The notes below the pieces were generated by a model that saw nothing but the letters and a program-made list of their open reading frames with translations, did not search any database and had not been told where the DNA came from. Position numbers and translations under genes: made by a program. From Acidimicrobium ferrooxidans (GTDB taxonomy: Bacteria > Actinomycetota > Geothermincolia > Fen-727 > Anoxymicrobiaceae), in NCBI GenBank assembly GCA_020723485.1, contig DYIU01000002.1, forward strand, positions 405,543-469,542: a stretch of 64,000 nucleotides of DNA, written 5' to 3'. Positions 39,692 through 50,233 of this stretch are shown one piece after another (within the stretch, counting starts at the first letter, position 1; each line of letters begins with the position of its first letter).

Positions 39692-41893
39692 TCAGCCCTG
39701 GGTGTCCTCTCGGGCCAGCACCTCGTAGCCGTCTATGACGGAGTCGACCTTCTTGACCTCTTTGAGTATCTCCTCGAGGTGGACGTCCGAGCCGATCTCG
39801 AACACGAAGTTGCTCTTTGAGAGGTTCTGGCGGTCGGCGGAGAACGAAGCCGACAGCAGGTTGATGTGCTGGTCGCCCAGGACCGTGGTGATGTCGCGCA
39901 CGAGCTTGGGCCGGTCCCAGGCCTCGACGCAGATCTCCGCCACCCTCACCTTCGGCTCGGGCTTCTCCCAGCTGACCTCTATCATGCGGTCGGCCTCGCG
40001 GGACAGGCCCTGGACGTTGCTGCAGTCATCGCGGTGCACGGACACGCCGCGCCCCCGGGTGACGAAGCCTACAATGGGATCGCCCGGCGCGGGATAGCAG
40101 CAGCGGGCGACCTGCACCAGTGCGTTGTCTATGCCGTGCACCTTGATGCGCTGGCCCAGCCTCTGCTCCTCGGCCTCCGCCTCGGGCCTCGGGCGCACCG
40201 GGAGCTCGCTCTCGGGTACTATGACACCTTCGGATTTCGGGGGGGGCTCCAGGTACTGGGCTACCTTGTTGGCGACCTGGTTAGGCGATATGTTTCCCGC
40301 CCCGATTATGCGGTAGAGGTCCTCGAGCTTCGAGCAGTGGTTCTCTTCGGCGACCTGCGCGAGGACGCGGGACACCTCTTTTCGCTGGAACGGTATGCCG
40401 CGCTTGCGCATAGCCCGGTCGAGCTCCTCCTTGCCCTCCTGTATCTCGTCCTCGCGACGCTCGCGGCTGAACCACTGCCTTATCTTGTTACGAGCGCGCG
40501 GCGTCTCCACGATGTTCATCCAGTCCTGGCTGGGACCGTTGGAGGTCTTCGACGTCATTATGTCGACGATGTCCCCGTTCTGCAGCCTGTACGCCAGCGG
40601 CACCATCTTGCCGTTGACCCTCGCGCCCACGCAGTGGTGCCCGACCTCCGTGTGGATGCTGTACGCGAAATCGATGGGCGTGGAGCCGCTTGGCAGGGAG
40701 AGCACCTTCCCCTTGGGTGTGAACACGAAGACCTCGTCCTGGAAGAGGTCTATCTTGAGGGTCTTCATGAACTCGGTGGGGTCCTTGAGCTCCTCCTGCC
40801 ACTCCATGACCTGCTTGAGCCAGGCCCTGCCCCCGTGGTCGCGGCGCTTGGTCTCCTTGTACAGCCAGTGGGCCGCAATGCCGTACTCGTCGGTCCGGTG
40901 CATCTCCTGCGTGCGTATCTGTATCTCCAGCGGACGCCCTTCGAGGGCGATGACCACGGTGTGAAGCGAGCGGTACAGGTTGAGCTTGGGCATCGCGATA
41001 TAATCCTTGAACCGGCCGGGGACCGGCATCCACATCGAGTGGATGATACCAAGCGCCGCGTAGCAGTCGCGCACGGAATCGACGATGACCCTGACCGCCG
41101 AGAGGTCCATTATCTCGTCGAACTCCACACCCCTGTTCACCATCTTCTCGTAGATGCTGTAGAAGTGCTTCACGCGTCCGGAGACATCGGCCTTGACCTT
41201 GTGCTTCCTGAGCTCCGCAGAGATCTGGTCGGCCACCTGCTCCATGTACTTCTCACGCTCAGCCCTGCGCTCCGACACCATTCTCTGTATCTGCTGGTAG
41301 CGCTTGGGATACAGCACCTCGAACGACAGGTCCTCCAGCTTCCACTTGAGCTGCGATATCCCGAAGCGGTGCGCGAGGGGCGCGTATATCTCGAGGGTCT
41401 CCTCGGCGATAGCCCTCCTGCGCGCCGGCGGGAGCGCGTCTATGGTCTGCATGTTGTGAAGCCGGTCGGCGAGCTTTATCAGGATGACCCTGACGTCCTT
41501 CGCCATTGCGATGAGCATCTTGCGGATGTTCTCCGACTGCTGTTCCTCGGCTGTGCGGAAGTTGAACCGGTCGAGCTTGGTCACCCCGTCGATTATCTCG
41601 GCGATGGGCTCTCCGAACTCGTCGCGGACGTCGACCAGCGTCAGGGGTGTGTCCTCAACCACATCGTGGAGGAGCGCGGCGCTCAACGTGTCGGAGTCGA
41701 GTTCCAGCTCGGCAAGGGTGCTCGCGACGGCGACCGGGTGCTCTATGTAGCTCTCGCCGGATTTACGGTACTGGTCGGAGTGGGAGCGCAGGGCGAACCG
41801 GTACGCCTTCTCCAGCTGGCGCTGCCCGCTCTTCGAGAGAAAGCGCCTTGTCATCGAGAAGAGCTTGTCCGCTCCCTGCGAGGCTTGCGTCAT
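39692..41893 (-). CDS. rel: Bifunctional (p)ppGpp synthetase/hydrolase Rel
   Basis: A protein of 733 residues controlling the stringent response. The HD hydrolase domain is intact: H52 and HDVVED (76-81). The synthetase has PVPGRFKDYIAMPKLNLYRSLHTVV (about 283-307) and EIQIRT. A TGS domain (FTPKGKVLSLPSGSTPIDFAYSIHTEVG, about 400-427) and a C-terminal ACT domain follow. The start is ATG 41893, which overlaps the secF stop as ATGA. A longer in-frame reading exists upstream but runs antisense-frame through the secF tail and is not coding. In one operon with sec and tRNA-quality genes. Confidence 0.96.
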   Translation of the reverse strand: MTQASQGADKLFSMTRRFLSKSGQRQLEKAYRFALRSHSDQYRKSGESYIEHPVAVASTLAELELDSDTLSAALLHDVVEDTPLTLVDVRDEFGEPIAEIIDGVTKLDRFNFRTAEEQQSENIRKMLIAMAKDVRVILIKLADRLHNMQTIDALPPARRRAIAEETLEIYAPLAHRFGISQLKWKLEDLSFEVLYPKRYQQIQRMVSERRAEREKYMEQVADQISAELRKHKVKADVSGRVKHFYSIYEKMVNRGVEFDEIMDLSAVRVIVDSVRDCYAALGIIHSMWMPVPGRFKDYIAMPKLNLYRSLHTVVIALEGRPLEIQIRTQEMHRTDEYGIAAHWLYKETKRRDHGGRAWLKQVMEWQEELKDPTEFMKTLKIDLFQDEVFVFTPKGKVLSLPSGSTPIDFAYSIHTEVGHHCVGARVNGKMVPLAYRLQNGDIVDIMTSKTSNGPSQDWMNIVETPRARNKIRQWFSRERREDEIQEGKEELDRAMRKRGIPFQRKEVSRVLAQVAEENHCSKLEDLYRIIGAGNISPNQVANKVAQYLEPPPKSEGVIVPESELPVRPRPEAEAEEQRLGQRIKVHGIDNALVQVARCCYPAPGDPIVGFVTRGRGVSVHRDDCSNVQGLSREADRMIEVSWEKPEPKVRVAEICVEAWDRPKLVRDITTVLGDQHINLLSASFSADRQNLSKSNFVFEIGSDVHLEEILKEVKKVDSVIDGYEVLAREDTQG

Positions 41894-43134
41894 TTCTTCT
41901 TTTTCTTCTTCTTTCCGCTCCCCGGACCCTTGGTCCTGGACTTGGCGAGGCTCTTCGAGGTCGGCTGCGCCGCCTTCCCCGCGGGCGCTTTGGGCTTTGG
42001 CTTGGGCCCGGGCTGCTCCCCGGTGCCCCCGGCGGCCTCGGGCTCCGCCATCGGTGCCGGCGCGGGCTTCGGCCTCGGCGCGGGGGCCGGCTTCTTCTGG
42101 GGCTGGGCCGGCGCGGGTCGGGCCTTCTTGCCCTGGGGGCCCTTCTTCGGTCCTGTCGCGACCTTCGCGGGCACGGCCTTCCCGGCATCGGCCGTCCTGG
42201 GCGCGCCCCTGTCGGCCCGGTCCCTGTAGGCCTTGTACTTGGGCTCGGTCTCCTTCCACTGGGCGAGGATCGGCGGCGCAAGGAATATGCTCGAGTAGAC
42301 CCCGGACAGTATGCCAATGAAGAGCGGGAAGGCGAATGCCTTCAGCGTCTCTCCCCCGAACAGCAGAATACAGACGATCGGGATCAGGGTCGTAAGGGCG
42401 GTGTTTATCGACCTCACAAGCACCTGGTTCACTGAGTCGTTCACAGTCTGCGAGTAGGTCTTTCGGCTCTGCCGCGTCAGCTGGTCGGTGTTCTCCTTCA
42501 CACGGTCGAAGATGACTATAGTGTCGTAGAGGGAGTAACCGAGAATTGTGAGCACGGCGATGACCGTCGCGGGCGTCACCTCCCTGCCCAGCAGGGCGTA
42601 CACACCTATCGTTATCACGAAGTCGTGCAGTATCTCAACCACCGCCGTCATGGCCATCTTGAACTCGAACCGGAAGCTGATGTAGATGATTATGGCGAGG
42701 ATGAACACCGCTAGCGCTATTATCGCCTGCCTGCTCACCTGGGCGCCCCAGCCGGGACCCACGTCCTTGATGTCCGCGACGGGATTGCCGTCCTTGTCCT
42801 TCTGGAGCCCGATATCCTTGTCGAGCGCCTGGACGAGCTCGGTCTTCTGCTGGTCCGTGAGCTCTGGCACCCTGACTATGTAGGTGTTGCCGCCGGACGC
42901 CTGTATCTGGGCGTCCCCGTAGCCGAACTGGGCGGTCACGTCGCGAACCTTGCTTATCGACGTGCCGGACTCGGTCTTGATCGTTATGCTGGTGCCGCCC
43001 GTGAAGTCCACGCCGAAGTTCAGCCCGCTGGTGAAGAGGGCCACTATCGAGACTATGAATAGCACGGCCGAGATCGAGTACCAGATCTTCCAGTGCCCGA
43101 CTATGTTGAGGTAAGGCCTTCTGGGCATCTTCAT
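41890..43134 (-). CDS. secF: Protein translocase subunit SecF with long basic tail
   Basis: A protein of 414 residues. The first 295 residues are a normal SecF: TM1, the extracytoplasmic P1 domain (GVDFTGGTSITIKT near 37-50), then five helices with VLTILGYSLYDTIVIFDRVKEN (about 192-213). The C-terminal tail of about 115 residues is Pro/Ala/Lys-rich, disordered, and ends in seven lysines; normal SecF lacks it. The tail would be cytoplasmic. ATG overlaps secD by 4 nt, and the stop overlaps rel. SecDF uses the proton gradient to help pull exported proteins through SecYEG. Confidence 0.95.
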   Translation of the reverse strand: MKMPRRPYLNIVGHWKIWYSISAVLFIVSIVALFTSGLNFGVDFTGGTSITIKTESGTSISKVRDVTAQFGYGDAQIQASGGNTYIVRVPELTDQQKTELVQALDKDIGLQKDKDGNPVADIKDVGPGWGAQVSRQAIIALAVFILAIIIYISFRFEFKMAMTAVVEILHDFVITIGVYALLGREVTPATVIAVLTILGYSLYDTIVIFDRVKENTDQLTRQSRKTYSQTVNDSVNQVLVRSINTALTTLIPIVCILLFGGETLKAFAFPLFIGILSGVYSSIFLAPPILAQWKETEPKYKAYRDRADRGAPRTADAGKAVPAKVATGPKKGPQGKKARPAPAQPQKKPAPAPRPKPAPAPMAEPEAAGGTGEQPGPKPKPKAPAGKAAQPTSKSLAKSRTKGPGSGKKKKKKK

Positions 43135-44507
43135 CCGGCCTCACCCCCAGGCACTTTCTCCGGGGGTAACCTGACACCCATAGCCCAGGGCTTTCCGATG
43201 AGCTCCCAGTTCGAGAGCAGCGACGTCGTCGGCCGCGTGAAGAAGTAGGATATGTAGACATCGAAGACCGTGGCTATGCCGAGCGTGAGCGCGAAGCCCT
43301 TTACCGCACCTATGGCGAAGATGTAGAGGATGGCGGCCGCCGCGAACGACACGGTGTCCGCCGCCAGGATCGTCCTGAACGCCGACTTGTAGGCTGAGTC
43401 GGCCGACGAGCGGAGCGTGCGGCCCTCTTTCACGTCCTCCTTGACGCGCTCGAAGTACACGATGCTCGAGTCCGCGGCGATGCCTATGGATACTATGATA
43501 CCGGCGATGCCCGCGAGGGTGAGGCTCCAGAACTCGCCGAGTATGCAGATGAGCCCGTAGATGTAGAGGCCGAAGACGATGAGGCCCATGCACGTCACGA
43601 GACCGAGAGCCCTGTAGAAGACGATCATGAACAGCGCGACCAGTATCAGCCCCACTACGCCGGCGACAAGCCCCTGGTTCAGGGAGTCGCGGCCGAGGGT
43701 GGCCGTCACCCTCTGGTCGGTCAGCAGCTTGAGCTCGACCGGCAGGGCGCCCGTGTTGAGGACGATGGAAAGGTCCTTGGCCTCCTTGTCCGTGAAGCTG
43801 CCGGTTATCTCGCCTTTCCCATCGGTGATCGGCTCCTTTATATTGGGGGCCGACTCAACCTCGTAGTCGAGGGCGATGGCGAGCTGCTTGTTCTGGTTCT
43901 CCTGCGTGATGGTCGCGAACTCCTTGGCGCCCGCGGAGCTCATCTCGAAGGAGATCTTGGGGTTGTTAGCCTCGTCATACGTCACCTGGGCCTTCTTGAT
44001 GGCATCGCCGGTGAGGAGTGTCGGCCCGAGCTTCAACATCAGCGTGTCCTTGCCCTCCTTGAGGGGCAGGATGACCACCTTCTCCGGCTTCAGGTTCTCT
44101 TCACCTTCGGTCTCCTCCCAGGCCGGGTCTTCCTTGACGTCCGACTTGTTCTTGGATTCCTGCACGATGCGGAACTGCAGCTGCGCGGTCTGCCCGACAA
44201 GGTTCTTCGCGCGCTCCGGGTCGCTGATGCCGGGGAGCTGCACCTCGATGTTGCGGCTGCCGAGGACGGTGATCTCCGGCTCGGCCACTCCCAGCCTGTC
44301 CACCCTCTTGCGGATGTTCTCGACCGTCCTGTCCAGGACGTCGGGGTCGATGGTCTTCCCCTTGGCCTCGTAGACCAGGCTCACGCCTCCCTTGAGGTCC
44401 AGCCCGAGGCGCGGGTTCAGGTCGAAGACGAACTTGGCGACGTAGATCCCCGCTAGTATCAGGACGACCGCACCGATGGATATCAGGTTCTTTGTGGTCC
44501 GGCTCAT
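43131..44507 (-). CDS. secD: Protein translocase subunit SecD
   Basis: A protein of 458 residues from ATG 44507 (MSRTTKNLISIG); a GTG at 44525 would add six residues but has no ribosome site. One N-terminal helix is followed by the large P1 region, with LGLDLKGGVSLVYEA and IRKRVDRLGVAEPEI, then GSFTDKEAKDLSIVLNTGALPVEL and five membrane helices including GIIVSIGIAADSSIVYFERVKEDV. It is shorter than proteobacterial SecD (about 615) but normal for Gram-positives. Order yajC-secD-secF. Confidence 0.96.
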   Translation of the reverse strand: MSRTTKNLISIGAVVLILAGIYVAKFVFDLNPRLGLDLKGGVSLVYEAKGKTIDPDVLDRTVENIRKRVDRLGVAEPEITVLGSRNIEVQLPGISDPERAKNLVGQTAQLQFRIVQESKNKSDVKEDPAWEETEGEENLKPEKVVILPLKEGKDTLMLKLGPTLLTGDAIKKAQVTYDEANNPKISFEMSSAGAKEFATITQENQNKQLAIALDYEVESAPNIKEPITDGKGEITGSFTDKEAKDLSIVLNTGALPVELKLLTDQRVTATLGRDSLNQGLVAGVVGLILVALFMIVFYRALGLVTCMGLIVFGLYIYGLICILGEFWSLTLAGIAGIIVSIGIAADSSIVYFERVKEDVKEGRTLRSSADSAYKSAFRTILAADTVSFAAAAILYIFAIGAVKGFALTLGIATVFDVYISYFFTRPTTSLLSNWELIGKPWAMGVRLPPEKVPGGEAG

Positions 44508-44579
44508 TTTCACTCGCCCGGCCACGCGCCAATGACGCGCGCGGGTGGGGCTTCCCCTTTCAGGTGGTCTCGACGCCTG

Positions 44580-45101
44580 CTACTTCTTGTCCTCCGGAGC
44601 TTCGGGCTCCCCGGGCTCCTCCTCAACAGACGCCTCGTCGAGCTCTCCGGTTTCCTCGTCCTCGAGCTCGCCCTCGAGCTCCTCGTCCAGGTCCTCGAAC
44701 TCCTCGGGCTCCTCGTAGTCGAGATCCTCCTCTTCTTCCTCTTCCTCATCGGGCTCCGGCTCGTGGACCGTCAGGGACCGAGCTATAGCCGACCGGCTGA
44801 ATGTTATACTCACGCCCTTGTCGACCTCAAGGACGACCGAATCGTCGGTCATGCGCTTGATGGTCCCGTGCATGCCCCCGATGGTCACGACTTCGTCACC
44901 CTTTTCGAGCTTCTGGACCATCTGGTCGTGCTCCTGGGCGCGCTTTCGCTGCGGGCGGATGAGTATGAAGTAGAACACGCCGAGCATCACGGCGATGAGC
45001 ACCCACATTATCCATGTGTTGGTCGAAGTGGTCTTGGTCGTCTTCTCCGCGGCCAGGAATACTCCCGGCCCGGCTGACAGCAGACAGTACAGTGCAGACA
45101 T
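44580..45101 (-). CDS. yajC: Preprotein translocase accessory protein YajC with acidic tail
   Basis: A protein of 173 residues from ATG 45101, with AAGGAGG 10 nt upstream. The first 95 residues are YajC: one membrane helix (about 27-47), FYFILIRPQRKRAQEH, then LEKGDEVVTIGGMHGTIKRM. The remaining 80 residues are extremely acidic (a run of seven Glu and many more Glu/Asp), ending in EDKK; typical YajC stops near 100-110 residues. The acidic tail faces the cytoplasm, as does the basic tail of SecF encoded two genes later. Confidence 0.93.
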   Translation of the reverse strand: MSALYCLLSAGPGVFLAAEKTTKTTSTNTWIMWVLIAVMLGVFYFILIRPQRKRAQEHDQMVQKLEKGDEVVTIGGMHGTIKRMTDDSVVLEVDKGVSITFSRSAIARSLTVHEPEPDEEEEEEEDLDYEEPEEFEDLDEELEGELEDEETGELDEASVEEEPGEPEAPEDKK

Positions 45102-45177
45102 CTGGCACCGTCCTCCTTGGTTTACGGTCAGACCGTGTGTTGAATCCAAATTATCATAAAGGAAGCCGTTGGCTTTG

Positions 45178-46387
<1,210 letters not shown>

Positions 46388-46388
<1 letters not shown>

Positions 46389-47416
46389 TAGAGTATCAGC
46401 ATCGCGTCTCCGAACGAGTAAAACCTGTACCTCTCGCTGACCGCGGCCCGGTAAGCATCGAGTATGAGTTCAGTCCCACCGAAAGCGCAGGCCAGCATGA
46501 GCAGGGTCGACCGCGGGAAGTGGAAGTTGGTCAGAAGGGCGTCAACGGCCCGGAACCTGTAGCCGGGAGTGATGAACAGCCCGGTGCTGCCGGAGCCCGG
46601 CTCGACCGTCCCGTCCTCCCTCGATACGCTCTCCAGGGCCCTCACCACAGTGGTACCCACGGCGGTCACGCGAGAGCCGCCGGAGCGGGCTGCGTTAACG
46701 GCTCTGGCGCATTCGGCAGGAACGTCAAACCTCTCCGAGTGGATGTGGTGGTCCTCGACCCTCTCCTCGCGCACCGGCACGAACGTGTCCATACCGACCG
46801 AGAGCTCGAGGCTCGCGGCCTCGACACCGCTCCGGCGGAGCTCCTCCAGCAGCCTTTCGGTGAAATGCAGGCCTGCCGTGGGCGCGGCGGCGGACGAGGG
46901 GCGCTCAGCATAGACGGTCTGGTACCTCTCGGGGTCGGCAAGCTCGGTGGTTATGTAGGGCGGAAGCGGCACACGCCCTGGCTCGAATATGTCCTCGTCG
47001 CCCGCCGGGGCGCCAGCTCTCGAGAACCTCACCAGCACCCGTCCTTCCGCCGGCCCCTCGACGACGGTGGCGGAGAGGTCGGCCCCGTCGAAAGAGAGGC
47101 TGACGCCGGGCCTGAGCTTTGCGCCTCCAGAAATCGCCGTCCACTCCCCCTCCCCGACCTTCTCCAGGAGCAGGAGCTCCACGACGCCTCCGGTCGGCTC
47201 CTTGCGCGCCCTCAGCCTGCCGGGGAACACCCTGGTGTTGTTGACCACGAGGAGGTCGCCGGCACCGAGCAGCGACGGGAGCTCGTTGAAACGGAGGTGC
47301 GAGATCAGCCCGTCGTCCCGCTCCACCAGCATGAGGCGGCTTGAGTCACGGTCCGCGAGCGGCCGCTGCGCTATGAGGTCCTGTGGCAGTGTGTAGTCGA
47401 ACAGGTCGGTTCTCAT
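46388..47416 (-). CDS. queA: S-adenosylmethionine:tRNA ribosyltransferase-isomerase
   Basis: A protein of 342 residues that adds the cyclopentane ring (from AdoMet) to preQ1 on tRNA. It begins LFDYTLPQDLIAQRPLADRDSSRLM, and carries VVNNTRVFPGRL (about 56-67), AAPTAGLHFTERLL (about 176-189), RVTAVGTTVVRALE and NFHFPRSTLLMLACAFGG, all QueA signatures. ATG overlaps the queH stop as ATGA. Confidence 0.96.
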
Positions 47417-47955
47417 CTGCGCGGTGGATCGCCCCTCTGGTAACGCTCTTTCTCGCTATAGACACAGCCGCAGTAGCCCTGGCGGTACATCCCCCTGCCC
47501 CTGGAGACCTCGACGGATTCCCGGTAGCCGCCCGTCATGTCCTCCGCCAGGAAGAGGACGCCGTGCTCTACGGCGGCGGACTCCCCCGCTGCGCGGACCG
47601 CCGCCTGGTCCTGGTACGGGCTCACCAGCAGCGTCGTGGTGAACTCCCCGATGCCCAGGCGCCGCGCCTCGGCGGCCGCCGAAGAGAGCCTGAGCTCGAA
47701 GCACCTCTCGCAGCGGGCGTCGACCCGGCTGGAGACCTCGCTCAGGAAACGCTCCATCTCATAGGGCCCGGCGCGCAGGTCGATGTCCGCCTCCGCACAG
47801 TAGTCGACGACGGCGAAGTAACGCTCCCGGTACTCGCGGAACGGGTGGATGTTCGGGTTGTAGAAGAAGGCCGTCACCTCGTACCCACGCTCGGTGAGAA
47901 GCCGATGAGGCACTATCAGGCACGGGGCGCAGCACGTGTGCAGGAGAATTCTCAT
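47413..47955 (-). CDS. queH: Epoxyqueuosine reductase QueH
   Basis: A protein of 180 residues. QueH (DUF208) reduces epoxyqueuosine to queuosine, replacing the cobalamin enzyme QueG. Its conserved cysteines are present: HTCCAPC (C8, C9, C12), RCERC (C82, C85) and GYCGC near residue 158, for an Fe-S cluster and a neighbouring metal site. FFYNPNIHP and SPYQDQ are family motifs. With queA and tgt this completes the tRNA-bound steps of queuosine synthesis. Element C directly abuts its start codon, leaving only a poor ribosome-binding site. Confidence 0.94.
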   Translation of the reverse strand: MRILLHTCCAPCLIVPHRLLTERGYEVTAFFYNPNIHPFREYRERYFAVVDYCAEADIDLRAGPYEMERFLSEVSSRVDARCERCFELRLSSAAAEARRLGIGEFTTTLLVSPYQDQAAVRAAGESAAVEHGVLFLAEDMTGGYRESVEVSRGRGMYRQGYCGCVYSEKERYQRGDPPRR

Positions 47956-48062
47956 GGGCTCAGACCGCTTTCGTTACGCTGGACTGCATGACCACAGGCC
48001 TGCTACTTCTGGTACATCGAATGCTACTGGTGTTGCTCATGTAACGAAAGTGGTCTGACCCC
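47956..48062. repeat. Palindromic GGGGTCA element C
   Basis: A 107-nt element filling the gap between ruvB and queH. Arms 47956-47977 and 48041-48062 pair at 20 of 22 positions (minus-strand end reads GGGGTCAGACCACTTTCG). It begins 2 nt after the ruvB stop and ends at the queH ATG. Confidence 0.8.
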
Positions 48063-48064
48063 GA

Positions 48065-49093
48065 TCAGAACAGGGTCTCGCCTTCGTTCCGCGTGTACTC
48101 GCGGCCCAGGTGCTTGAACGCCCGGGGGGTGGCGACGCGGCCGCGGGGGGTTCTCTTGAGGAAGCCGACCTGCATGAGGTACGGCTCGTAGACCTCCTCC
48201 AGCGTGTCGGGCTCTTCGCCCACGGCGGCGGCCAGCGTCTTGAGGCCCACCGGGCCCCCGGAGAACTTGTCTATCACGGCTCCGAGGATAGCCTGGTCGA
48301 GGACGTCGAGCCCCATCTCGTCAACCTGGAGCATGGCCATCGCCCGCACGGCGACGTCGCCGGTGACGGCCTTGTCGGCCTCGACCTCGGCGTAGTCGCG
48401 GACGCGCTTGAGGAGCCGGTTGGCCACCCGCGGCGTGCCGCGGGCCCGCCTGGCGATCTCGTGACAGCCGCCTCCGTCGATCTCTATGTCGAGGATGCCG
48501 GCCGCCCGGTGGACTATTTCCTCCATCTCCTCGACGGGGTAGTAGTCGAGCCGCAGCGAGACCCCGAACCTCGTGAGGAGCGGCCCGGTCATCAGGCCGA
48601 CCCGGGTAGTGGCCCCGATGAGGGTGTAGCGCGGCAGTTCGAGCCTTACCGAGCGTGCGCCCGGCCCCCTGCCGATGATTATGTCTATCTTGAAGTCCTC
48701 CATGGCGGGGTAGAGTATCTCCTCGACGGTCCTGGGCAGACGGTGTATCTCGTCAATGAACAGCACCTCGCCCGCTTCCAGGTTGGTCAGTATCGCGGCG
48801 AGGTCGCCCTGCCTCTCGAGCGCGGGCCCGCTGGTGGCCCTGGTGTTCACCCCCAGTTCCGCGGCGATGATACTGGCGAGCGTCGTTTTCCCGAGCCCCG
48901 GCGGGCCGGAAAGCAGGACGTGGTCCAGGACGTCGCCGCGGTTCCTGGCCGCCTCGATGAAGATGCGGAGTTGCTCCTTGTTGGCCGCCTGGCCGATGAA
49001 CTCACCCAGCGTGCGGGGACGGAGAGTCAGGTCCAGAGCCTTCTCCTCCGGCGAGAGCGCCCCCGACGCCACCCCTGGTCTTTCGTCCGCCAA
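48065..49093 (-). CDS. ruvB: Holliday junction branch migration helicase RuvB
   Basis: A protein of 342 residues from TTG 49093 with AGGAG 9 nt upstream. Walker [10 protein letters not shown] (about 64-72), Walker B FIDEIHRL (about 112-119), the sensor-1 region [19 protein letters not shown] and the C-terminal winged helix with [17 protein letters not shown] are all present. It moves Holliday junctions with RuvA. It follows ruvA by 5 nt. Confidence 0.97.
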   Translation of the reverse strand: MADERPGVASGALSPEEKALDLTLRPRTLGEFIGQAANKEQLRIFIEAARNRGDVLDHVLLSGPPGLGKTTLASIIAAELGVNTRATSGPALERQGDLAAILTNLEAGEVLFIDEIHRLPRTVEEILYPAMEDFKIDIIIGRGPGARSVRLELPRYTLIGATTRVGLMTGPLLTRFGVSLRLDYYPVEEMEEIVHRAAGILDIEIDGGGCHEIARRARGTPRVANRLLKRVRDYAEVEADKAVTGDVAVRAMAMLQVDEMGLDVLDQAILGAVIDKFSGGPVGLKTLAAAVGEEPDTLEEVYEPYLMQVGFLKRTPRGRVATPRAFKHLGREYTRNEGETLF

Positions 49094-49098
49094 GGGGC

Positions 49099-49692
49099 TC
49101 AGCTCCTGTCCATGTTCTTGAGCGCGAACTGCAGGAGGTCTTCCACCGGCGCCTCCCTTCCCGCGAACGGGTACTTCTTGAGGGCTTCGTGGGCTTCCAG
49201 CCGCGTGTAGCCGAGCTGTACGAGGGCCTCGGCGGCTTCCTGGAACGGGCCGAGTCCTTCGGCGGGGAGGCCGCTCACGTCCTCGCCGGATGGCTCGACC
49301 TTGTCCTTCATCTCGAGGAGCAGGCGCTCGGCCCCCTTCTTCCCGACACCCTTTATTATGGTGAGCGCGTCCGCGTCACCTCGTTGAATGACCGCGTCGA
49401 ATCCCTCCGGGGAGAAGACGGACAGCACCGCGAGCGCCTTCTGCGAGCCGAACCCGGATACGGACATGAGCTTGGTGAAGAGGTCGCGCGCACGCGGAGA
49501 GTCGAAGCCGTAGAGTTGGAGCGCGTCTTCCCTGACGTACAGGTGGGTGAACAGCGCGATTTCTCCACCCGCCTCGGGAGCCTTGTCGATAGTGCCGGCC
49601 GGCGCGCGGACCTCCAGGCCGATGCCTCCGACCAGCACCACCATGTGCTCTGCGGTCTTCTCGATGAGCTCGCCCTTGAGGTAAGAGATCAT
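49099..49692 (-). CDS. ruvA: Holliday junction DNA helicase subunit RuvA
   Basis: A protein of 197 residues from ATG 49692 ([25 protein letters not shown]), the position matching other RuvA proteins; GGATGG lies 5 nt upstream. Longer starts at 49701 and 49713 have no better ribosome site. The N-terminal OB fold, two helix-hairpin-helix motifs ([16 protein letters not shown] and [16 protein letters not shown]) and the C-terminal RuvB-contact domain are intact. Palindromic element D covers the gap and reaches the longest possible start. Confidence 0.95.
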   Translation of the reverse strand: MISYLKGELIEKTAEHMVVLVGGIGLEVRAPAGTIDKAPEAGGEIALFTHLYVREDALQLYGFDSPRARDLFTKLMSVSGFGSQKALAVLSVFSPEGFDAVIQRGDADALTIIKGVGKKGAERLLLEMKDKVEPSGEDVSGLPAEGLGPFQEAAEALVQLGYTRLEAHEALKKYPFAGREAPVEDLLQFALKNMDRS

Positions 49693-49705
49693 TTCACCCA
49701 TCCGC

Positions 49706-49736
49706 GGGGTCACCTGACGAAATCAGCCTTGACCCC
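49706..49736. repeat. Palindromic GGGGTCA element D (minimal)
   Basis: A 31-nt sequence with GGGGTCA (49706-49712) and TGACCCC (49730-49736) ends and an inner CTGA-CGAAA-TCAG. On the minus strand GGGGTCA starts 8 nt after the ruvC stop, the same placement as elements A-C. With only 7-bp outer arms it is the weakest full member. Confidence 0.5.
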
Positions 49737-49744
49737 CGTTTCTG

Positions 49745-50233
49745 TTATCCGGTCAACTCCCGGATGCGGCGGGACTGCAGGTGGCAGATCGCCATCGCCA
49801 GTGCGTCGCACGCGTGAAGCGTCGCCGGCCGGTCCTTCATGCCGAGCACGGCCCCCACCATGTAGGCGACCTGCTCTTTCCCGGCGTTGCCGTTGCCCAC
49901 AACCGACATCTTCACCTGGAGTGGCGTGTACTCGGCCCATGGGGCGCCGGCGTGCCTGCAGGCGAGCAGGATGACCCCCCTCGCCTGCCCAACCGCCATG
50001 GCGGTCTTCCGGTTGGTGTTGAAGAAGAGCTGCTCGAGCACAACCACGTCGGGCTCGAGCTCAGATATCACCCTGGAGACCTCGGTGTAGAGTATATCGA
50101 GGCGCTCGGACATGTCCGCGGAGCCCGGGGTCTTGATGTCCCCGTGTCCGAGGGCCCTCATCTTTCCGGAGGCCTCTTCGACGAGGCCGTACCCCGTGTT
50201 GGTGATGCCGGGATCGATGCCCAGGACTCTCAA
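49745..50233 (-). CDS. ruvC: Holliday junction resolvase RuvC
   Basis: A protein of 162 residues from TTG 50233, overlapping the yebC stop as TTGA. The RNase H-fold active site is intact: D7 in LGIDPGITNTGYG, Glu in VVLEQLFF (about 64-71) and the C-terminal HACDALAMAICH acidic residue. It cuts four-way junctions handled by RuvAB. The yebC-ruvC-ruvA-ruvB order is the classic one. Confidence 0.96.
   Translation of the reverse strand: MRVLGIDPGITNTGYGLVEEASGKMRALGHGDIKTPGSADMSERLDILYTEVSRVISELEPDVVVLEQLFFNTNRKTAMAVGQARGVILLACRHAGAPWAEYTPLQVKMSVVGNGNAGKEQVAYMVGAVLGMKDRPATLHACDALAMAICHLQSRRIRELTG

Noticed and set aside
41894-42259. N-terminal extension of Rel by 122 residues.
   Set aside because: The extension is the secF tail read in another frame (Arg/Gly/Glu-rich). 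The family start is the ATG at 41893, in ATGA overlap with secF.
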